Positions 56,910-64,000 of a DNA stretch of 64,000 nt are shown here, in pieces. The notes beneath the pieces are model-generated. The model ran no database searches. It saw only the letters and a program-made list of their open reading frames with translations, and was not told the DNA's origin. Made by a program: the position numbers and the translations under genes. The stretch is taken from contig WEDG01002559.1 in NCBI GenBank assembly GCA_017591395.1, positions 62,001 through 126,000 on the forward strand, given 5' to 3'. Numbering within the stretch: the first letter of the stretch is position 1; every line of letters starts with the position of its first letter. The stretch is from Schistocephalus solidus. Its lineage: Eukaryota > Platyhelminthes > Cestoda > Diphyllobothriidea > Diphyllobothriidae.

Positions 56910-59795
56910 CCGTTATCTATCGGGGAATGTCCATCAACAAATTATCATCTGTTTGTGTTCCTCCTCATCAGTCGTAAAGCAAGCGTCCGGCAAGACGGGG
57001 CTGACAGCATCCTTCCACCCTAATACTATATTCTCTTCGACGATGAGAAAGGTGCCGAATGTGTCATTGCTACCTGTGGTGTTGGAAGACCAGGGACTCC
57101 AGTCGTTAGAGGACCGCCTTGCCTATGTCTCAACAGTCGGTGAACCCATTGGTTTGCCTTTATGTTCACTGAGAATTCTCTGCAGATGAAGTAACTTTTG
57201 GACGTGGTCATGACAATTCTCGCTGTATTGCATTTGTTTTTCAGTTGTATTTCGACGTTCTTGACTGTCGAATTGTAGGGCTCAGAAGTAAACAGAAACG
57301 GGACATAAAATAGATGCCATAACCTCGTGTGGCAAATAACTTGCCTTTTTTCTTTGCCCGTATAATTTTGTTGACGAGTTTTACTGTGATGTCTGAACGA
57401 GCAGTCATAAAGCTGATTCGCCTAGAGTACAAACTGGTCGACCCGTAAGGGTAGTGCCTTTGAGTGAGTCGACGATCGAACGGGAGTATCTCCTTTTTGC
57501 ACCCAGAAAAGGTCATAGACCTTGACCTCACATGATGCACACGTTGATCGAAAAATATACAGCTGAGGTGTCCACTGTCAACAGCTCTGTGTAACGCGCC
57601 GTTCTTTTGCTTAACTAGACAACCAGGAATAGCCCAACATGCAGTCCCGTCTGTCCTGAACCGTTGACCTGAGCGTATTGCGTGTTGCTCTCCAAACGAA
57701 CTGCGCCACTGTTATGAGGAGCAAAACTGGGATCACATTGGCTCCTGGTTTAACTAATTCGGGTCACATTAGGGCTGTTTTATAGCTTGACTGCTACCAT
57801 AAATGAGTGTAACGCGCCACATTAGCTGCAACACCCAGTTCAACGACTTATTTCCTTGTTACTGGGACATGGGAGTGGGAGGAAGATACTGAGACCAACT
57901 TAATCCGTAGCAGGACGTGCATTTCATGAGTAAAAACAATCGCACACTTAAGAAATTACAATATGCTAATATTTGCAGCTTGGGCATTTTCCCACCGCTA
58001 GGATAACCCGGGTATCCTCTGCCCTGAGGGTCAGGATGCAAGAGCTCTTCCTCAATTTGACTTTTAAAGCAACCCTTCATGGTTATGGATTCAGACCACC
58101 CATCGGAAAGCACGCCCCCTATAGAGTCAGGGTGGAGGTAGCGCGTAGCACTCCTAGACAGGCTATTATTTTTGTTTAACGACTGCACTCATAGCTCATC
58201 ACCAGTATTTCTGAATTTGTCCTGATGGTCGAATACGATGGGAACGGTGTCCGAAAGTGGGAGATTTCGCATTAGTCAATTTCACTTTAAACAGCTTCAC
58301 TCTAGCATAGTTGTGGACCTCATCGTTTGCCAAGGTGAGCTGTAACGTATATACATGCTTCTAAGATCTTCTTAATTATAAAGCTTCTTAAAATAAACAG
58401 CTTAGTTTAACATCCCTAGAAATCGTCAACCTGGAAACGCAAAAACGACAAAACCTCCTTCCGTTTCACTCGAAAGAACCCTTCTAAAAAGTCACTTCCC
58501 CCTTCCTCACGTTTGAGTAATTTAGGCTACGTTATTTAAGAGCTAGCATACTCCACCAAACCAGTCCTTTCGGTAAATACGTCATCGGAAAAATCGTAAG
58601 ACTGTGGGCACTATACATTTTCCTTGCAAACCTACACTTTAACTTCTTCTAATTAATCATGAAGCTGGCTATTCGCACACATAGGCGAACGAAGAAATCA
58701 CTCAAGCCCTGCCAGAATAGCCCTCAACATTTTTGCGAATTTAAGTGGATAAAACCCGGAATTTTCACTGTTCACTCACAAGACAGCAATTAAAGTTGAA
58801 TGTTACAAAAACTGTAACCCGCGCATGTGTTTGTGCACGCTGACATCAGACAAAAACAGACCCTTACCCCGTCCCAAAACCCTGACTGTGACATGCCTCC
58901 AAATGTAGCAGGGAAGGATAGTGGAGAATTCCGCTTATTGCGGTATAATCTCCAATATCCGGGTTTGGTTGGACTTGTGATGTGTTTTTACTAGATATCA
59001 CAGTGAACAGACAGGTCCAGGGTGCGACCTTCGACTGCGTTTCTTTTTAATCCCAATGCACCGGCTAAACAGGAAGAGTCCCTGACCTACAAGAAGCAAT
59101 CCTCAAAAATACAGGTTTGGTTGGCAGGGCCGCTAAATTCCACTGACAAGAAACAGCCAGAAGTCTACTGTGGTTTGTGTTTGAACATTTTTTGATTTCA
59201 ATTAGGCAGCCCATATAAATAGCATGTATAAATCGATACACACCTACCGCACGCAGACTCATGCAGTTATGATGCGGGCTGCAGCTTTATTGTGTTCTTT
59301 ATAATTAAGTGGGAAACGAAAAGTATTTTAACGAAATCGGAAAGGTCATTAGTGCCACAGGCACCTGTCCACTGCCGGTGCCGGAACTAAAAATTCCGGG
59401 CCAATTTATTGCGCCAGCTCATATTCAAGATATCAGCATTAGACGTTTAATGAACCATTACTGTTTATCTAACCCTCTCGAAGTACTCCAACAACTTTAT
59501 TAAGACAGGATACTTTCTACTTAAAACGTCTTCACTGGTTACCAATGTTGAGCAAAATCATATTGCGAACGTTCTTCGGAGTATCCAAGCCGGAAGGGCG
59601 ATGCCCAGTATGATATTTACGAGTAAATAATCGGCTAGAGATATGCTGGAGCGATGGCGAAAAAATACTTTCCATCTCCGCACAAGGTGAGAGGTGCGCT
59701 GTTACAGGAAGGGGAAAATCTCGAATTGTAGCTGCTACCCAGCAAGTTCCGGCTACCGCGACATTACTCGCCGCCGCTCTGTCTCCAGGCGCTAA
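56910..59795. other. No gene seen
   Basis: Frames of about 100 codons (57241-57540 and 57859-58188, minus; 56854-57189, plus, partly SINE) contain no motif I can identify. Confidence 0.4.
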
Positions 59796-59802
59796 CGGAT
59801 CA

Positions 59803-59827
59803 CAACTCTGTCCTGAGGACAGAGTTG
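59803..59827. other. Perfect 11-bp inverted repeat
   Basis: CAACTCTGTCC, TGA, GGACAGAGTTG: an 11-bp perfect stem with a three-base loop at the edge of a GC-rich patch (59.70-60.25 kb). No terminator-like T run follows. Confidence 0.6.
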
Positions 59828-59836
59828 CACTTTTCC

Positions 59837-60373
59837 TCAGCATGACCTTGAGAAAGCAGCCTTGGCCGTCAAGGCCAGGCCCAGTCTGGACACGACTGGT
59901 CGATTTACGTCACTGAGTGAGTCACCACTAACCAGCGTACGGAGACATGCACCGGTTGGACGCGAATGCAGCTGCAGGCGCAGGCGGCTCACGCACGCAG
60001 CGTTCGCATTTATCGCGCACACAGCCATCCAGGTGCTCGCCTTTGGCGAGCTATGCCTGCGCGAGCAGCTGCGCTCGTGTCTGCAAAGTGGAGTGTGTAG
60101 CGCTCTACCTGACACCGAGAGGGGGGAGTGAACTTTTTCAAAATTTTCGCTGTAGGTAGGTTTTCGTGCGTGTGAAAAGGGAGTTGGCTGCCCTGCGTTT
60201 TGGGACTGAACGCAGCAAACAACCCCAGCGGCCTGGAATCTGTGAATTGCAGGCGGGCTAGAGAAGATGCGCAAATTCTTACATTGGTCGTTCAATTCTA
60301 GCAACAGAGTTCTGCATTTCAGTGTTCGAGTCCCGGAATTTGTATTTGGGAATGGTTTCGAATCTTTCCTCAC
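59837..60373 (-). CDS. Hypothetical frame in GC-rich patch, doubtful
   Basis: 178 codons, cysteine- and arginine-rich, with no recognised domain. Two plus-strand frames overlap it. GC-rich DNA lengthens chance frames, so support is weak; the patch could instead be a CpG-rich regulatory region. Confidence 0.12.
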   Translation of the reverse strand: MRKDSKPFPNTNSGTRTLKCRTLLLELNDQCKNLRIFSSPPAIHRFQAAGVVCCVQSQNAGQPTPFSHARKPTYSENFEKVHSPLSVSGRALHTPLCRHERSCSRRHSSPKASTWMAVCAINANAACVSRLRLQLHSRPTGACLRTLVSGDSLSDVNRPVVSRLGLALTAKAAFSRSC

Positions 60374-60814
60374 TTGCTGGCTTAATTGTCCGCTCGGAGG
60401 GCTGATCCTGTAGACTTCAATTCTAAACTATGGACAGGTCATTTTCTGCGATTCAACTAGTTTCTTCAATACGACGGTTTAAAAACCGCAGACGCCTGCT
60501 TTACCGACCTCAAGAGTCAGAATCCGGTCACTAAAAAGCAGTCTAGATTATGTACGCGTTTCCATGGTCGCTGGTGAGAGCGCGGGTAAGCTCTTAGGAG
60601 TTTTACGAACCCAATTCATTTCGTATCCGACACGTACGTTCCTGGGACAATTTCTCACTAGTTGTCCATGAAATCAATCAACAAGAATCATCGTCATTAT
60701 TACTTTACATAAGTTAAGTCCAAATATTTTGTGGGACTAATTAATATTTCAGTAATGCAGCACGGAGGTGGGATGGTGATGTCAATGACCAAAAAGTGTT
60801 ACCCAGAAATTCAA

Positions 60815-60880
60815 GGGGTCCGGAATGGCCAGTTCTGGCTTATCAGCCCTCACCAAAAAGCTGCACTCCAATCCCAGGCT
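60815..60880 (-). repeat. SINE body fragment
   Basis: ccggaatggccagttctggc and ttatcagccctcacc match the hammerhead part of the SINE on the minus strand. Stem II (GGCT-GATA-AGCC) survives; CTGATGA is lost. Confidence 0.5.
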
Positions 60881-60884
60881 AAGA

Positions 60885-61625
60885 TTTTAGAAGTACAATG
60901 GCATGCAAGGCAAGTTTGATAATTGGTACTTTGATGAAAAGACGCAGACTTTGATGACGATAACTTCGGCTTGGATGTTTGCAACTTTCAGAGTACTTAT
61001 CGCAAGCTGAATGACGTAAGATTCAGTTCTTATCAAGTTATGTCCGGTACCTGCTACAATGTCTGTGAGACGCCTTAATGTGGAAGAATTTACGAGAACC
61101 GGGACTCTGAGGCAGAAATCCATTTTTCGTCTACAGAATAACTCAGAGGGGAGGTAGTAGAGAATGGTAATAATTGAAGTCATCCGTCTACAAGGCTGTT
61201 GTGAGAAGTCTGTAAGTCACATAGCGACACCGCAGTGCATATATTAGCCTAAAATCCTTACGGTTGTGTGCCCAGACAGCTCAAGCGAGGTGGAATAACG
61301 TCGATTCATTCCTCTGTCTCCGTAGGAGAATTACAATGTCGGATAGAGATGACCGCAAAAAAATAGGGCAGAAGTTGTAACCCAAGGGAGCAGACCTTAT
61401 ACTTTGGTGGCACCTGGAAACAGTCCAGATTATTTCGACAAGTCATTGGCAGGCCCGCTGCCCTGCGTGACTCCCTTAGGATATCAGTAAGAGCTTCATT
61501 CAAAGAGGAAGAGGCGCACACCGATCTATTAAATTTACGAAGCAAACAAGCTCCGTATGGGTGGCAAAGATCATGAACAGGCAACCGATTACCAGTCCGA
61601 AATCATCCAAGCTAAAATTGCAGAG
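60885..61625. other. No gene seen
   Basis: Small minus frames (60887-61183, 61306-61584) without recognised motifs. Confidence 0.4.
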
Positions 61626-61630
61626 AGGAA

Positions 61631-61765
61631 AGACGACAGAAAATATGGGTGGATTGACGCAGTCTGTTTCCAGACACAGCTAGTATTCAGGGTTATGATT
61701 GGCTGAATGAAGGCAGAATAAGCCCGAAACAGACTGTATCAATATACTTGTATCTTCTGTCGTCT
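61631..61765. repeat. Small inverted-repeat element
   Basis: Arms 61631-61670 and 61726-61765 are reverse complements at 32 of 40 positions, with perfect blocks agacgacagaa and cagtctgtttc. The 55-bp spacer has no coding content. Candidate MITE or foldback remnant. Confidence 0.6.
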
Positions 61766-61800
61766 CTGCTCGCTGCGAGAGCTCCATTGCTAACAAGTCG

Positions 61801-62260
61801 GCCAAGATGCAGAGCTGGAACAAGAAATTTATTGGCTTAATTCTCACTCGAACCCATCATCAGAGACAGTGGCAGATAATGGCGATAGAGGCACAAGTTA
61901 TGCAGTATGTATAGTACGTAGTGACCACGCGCTCACATGAGTACTACAATTACCAGCTCCCACGATCAGCACTGGGGGTCGTAATTGATGCGATGCTGGC
62001 TTGGTCGTCTGCGTCCGAGTCCGTAATCGCCGTGGTTTCATCATCCATGTTGGACAGTAGCGTGATAATGACCCAAACATTTGGATCACTGTCATTGGCG
62101 GAGCTGTTTGTCGGCGCCCCTCCCACCCCCACAAGTGGCTAATTCCGCTGCTCAGCACAGAATATAGGAACGGGAGGACAGTGCGTTTGTTCATGGACTG
62201 TGAGAATGAGAATCCGAAACATCAGGCCAATAAACTTCTAGTTCCAGCGATTGCATCTAC
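61801..62260. repeat. Inverted flanks around a 340-bp segment
   Basis: The reverse complement of 61801-61855 (gagtgagaatt ... ccaataaatttcttgttcca) matches 62205-62258 (aatgagaatccg ... ccaataaacttctagttcca) apart from a gap of about nine bases. The interior has opposing frames but no recognised domain. Confidence 0.45.
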
Positions 62261-62531
62261 TCCTCCTGAATTGCTTCATCGAACTCGCTTGTTCGCTTCT
62301 ATCAGCAACTTAGAGTGCCATCGCAACTGTGAGCATCAATCCAGAATTTTCTCATTGCCCTCGGTAGCGGAGTTTTGACGCTTTAAAGCGCGTGTAGTGT
62401 AATGTGACCTATCACAGTAAGAAACCACTAATGTAATAAAGTGGCGGGGAAGAGACCCTATCAAGCCGAGTTTCGGGCTGGATGTGGATATGCCGACTAG
62501 ATATTAACACTGTAGTGCTATCTGGAATTCC

Positions 62532-63160
62532 ATGATAACCACCTGTGTCGTTGGCTCTGTGGCGGCTTTCGATTCCGTTCATTGTGAGTTTATGTGGCGA
62601 AAAATGATTTTGGGTGGTGTTGACGACCATAATCACTTCAATCTGGGGTTTTCTATCGTTCTGCGATATTTGGATCGCAAAATTCTCCACAGACCGTTCG
62701 ATATTCCTTGTTTTACGATAAGCTTGCCTGCTGCAGCCTTTCCTGTTAAAATACACTATTAAATATAGCCTCAGGAGGAACCTACACGATTTATACTCTG
62801 AATGCATTTGCTGTTGTAGTTATTTCATACATGAAGTGTAGTAGGTCCAGAATATTTTTGAGTTGCACTACTGAACCGGAGAGAGCACATCCTGGGATTA
62901 CTGAGAGTCAGATTAAAGTAGTAGGTCGTTTCAAGTGCTTCGGAGTGAGGCTGCTGTTGGATGGGTAGAGTAATGACGACGTGTCTTCACAATCTATAGT
63001 GCTTGCTGAGTTTTTTTCATTCTTGAAACGCAACTATATACTCGCAGCTATATCTCCATCATTCCAAAAATCCGTGTCTACCTGCTATCCGTCTGCTCAA
63101 TCGGCAGGGGCCTAAAACGTGGCTCCACTTGGTTATTTCATTTTAGCATTACTACTGAAA
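62532..63160 (+). pseudogene. Relic of a second LINE family (RT)
   Basis: The plus strand at 62556-62620 reads VAAFDSVHCEFMWRKMILGG, the RT motif A block (AFDSVH.E.LW..M..DG). RPFDIPCF follows near 62695, where the motif B block (PFDIRSGVRQGC type) is expected. At about 62918-63060, VVGRFKCFGVRLLLDG, stop, SNDDVSSQS matches the 'FKYLG..LL.G.S.DD' segment downstream of the catalytic box. Stops and deletions interrupt it, and the catalytic YADD region is missing. It differs from the zinc-finger LINE. Confidence 0.6.
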
Positions 63161-63164
63161 TTAT

Positions 63165-64000
63165 TTTCAGTAGGCGCGTTGGTATCCATGATCAGTCGAT
63201 TTGGAGTAAAACCCGGCACGACGATTTGGTTGCCGCAATGGCTGTGGGCTAACGTTTGCGTCAAGTCGGGGTCTGGGTTTAGGTCATAGGCTGTTAGCAG
63301 TTCGGTTTTGGATTAACGGTTGGGTTTTGCAGCTAGGATGTTAAGGTTAGCGTTAGATTTATGGTTAGGGTTAACGTTTCAATAAACATTGGTAGAATAT
63401 TCCATAATTCAATAAGTGAATTCATTAATAATTAATTAAATTATTACTAAATTAATCAATGATTTATTATTAATAATAAAAATTTACCATTCATTGCAGT
63501 TTTGGGAAATTGGTCACTTAGTGGTCGCTAGCGCATCGCTAGACTTTTGAAACACAATTGCTACGACAAATTTTTTTTTTAAAATAATGCGCTGTTTCGT
63601 AAATGAAGTAGCGTACTTAAACATCATGTTTCATATTTGAGACTTTCCTTATTTTTACCTCTAAATTTCAGTCGAGTTACAATTTTTCTCTGCCTTAAAA
63701 CCCCTATTTACCATCCTTCCAGTATTACATTGCACCCTGGTTTGAGCTTTGTCGGTGGAGCCGAGTTTCAGGCCTCCACCGCTCAATCATCCTGTATAGC
63801 TGTAAATTTCGTGTTGCGTGCGTGGAAGCCCAGTGAAAACTAAAGACCGGGACCTAAAAACAATCCTTTGCGTGAATTGCAGCAACTTAATTTCGAATAA
63901 GATAGCACGGTATTCGCTGCGACAAATTCGTGAGGAAATCTGAGCCTATTCAAGATGGATGATTGTGGGGGCATAGGTATGTAATTGGGCGTCGGCCCCA
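63165..64000. other. No gene seen; telomere-like words 63260-63380
   Basis: 63260-63380 carries degenerate GGTTAG/GGGTTT words (tgggtttaggtc, ttaaggttagcgttag, atggttagggttaacg), followed by an AT-rich stretch of TTAAT/ATTAA words to about 63485. No frame recognised. Confidence 0.45.

Noticed and set aside
61898..62194. 98-codon minus frame and the opposing 73-codon plus frame as genes
   Set aside because: They overlap on opposite strands within an inverted-repeat segment and show no recognised domain.

Overview
The window looks like repeat-dominated intergenic or intronic DNA from a flatworm, most likely a diphyllobothriidean tapeworm (the Spirometra / Schistocephalus / Dibothriocephalus group). 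The basis is the recognisable protein style of its main LINE (AP-endonuclease, reverse transcriptase and a C-terminal row of CPHC-type zinc fingers), abundant Penelope-like elements, a Merlin-type transposase relic and tRNA-derived SINEs. This assignment is from memory, not from a search. I found no intact host gene; a few minus-strand stretches (27.6-28.4 kb, 55.1-55.6 kb) read like coding sequence but I do not recognise them.

Layout. 0-7 kb: a LINE 3'-end scrap, microsatellites, a broken Merlin (ISXO2-type) transposase at 5.2-5.9 kb and an old SINE at 6.4-6.6 kb. 8.1-9.3 kb: a LINE copy whose whole protein-coding body is deleted, so 5' leader and 3' end are fused. 9.6-10.2 kb: a Penelope relic. 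11.5-20 kb: a second Penelope 3'-end relic, an inverted pair of tRNA-like SINEs (12.7-13.1 kb), a SINE cluster (16.5-17.4 kb) and a well-preserved but disabled Penelope-like element on the minus strand (17.9-19.9 kb). 20-33 kb: sparse, with inverted-repeat elements, one of them enclosing degenerate telomere-like (GGTTAG)n DNA. 33.7-47.4 kb: three copies of the zinc-finger LINE; the last (42.1-47.4 kb) is nearly full length but interrupted by stops and frameshifts. 48.6-51.5 kb: a tandem array of ~307-bp units. 51.5-64 kb: mostly featureless, with one SINE, several inverted repeats and a relic of a second LINE family.

The most interesting signal is a hammerhead-ribozyme fold in the SINE family. 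Each unit of the 48.67-51.45 kb array has a tRNA-like head with A and B boxes, followed by a 45-nt segment with the CTGATGA and GAAA cores, pairable stems I and II and a minimal self-complementary stem III. Eight such segments lie in the array (six minus, two plus) and four dispersed relics keep the same pairing with sequence changes. A separate hammerhead-like fold lies about 200 bp downstream of the Penelope reading frame, with a decayed relative at 11.57 kb. This resembles schistosome Sm-alpha elements and the 'retrozyme' model, in which short tandem ribozyme-bearing elements are processed to unit-length RNA and may be moved by Penelope-type reverse transcriptases. The shared logic here is inference; ribozyme activity has not been shown.
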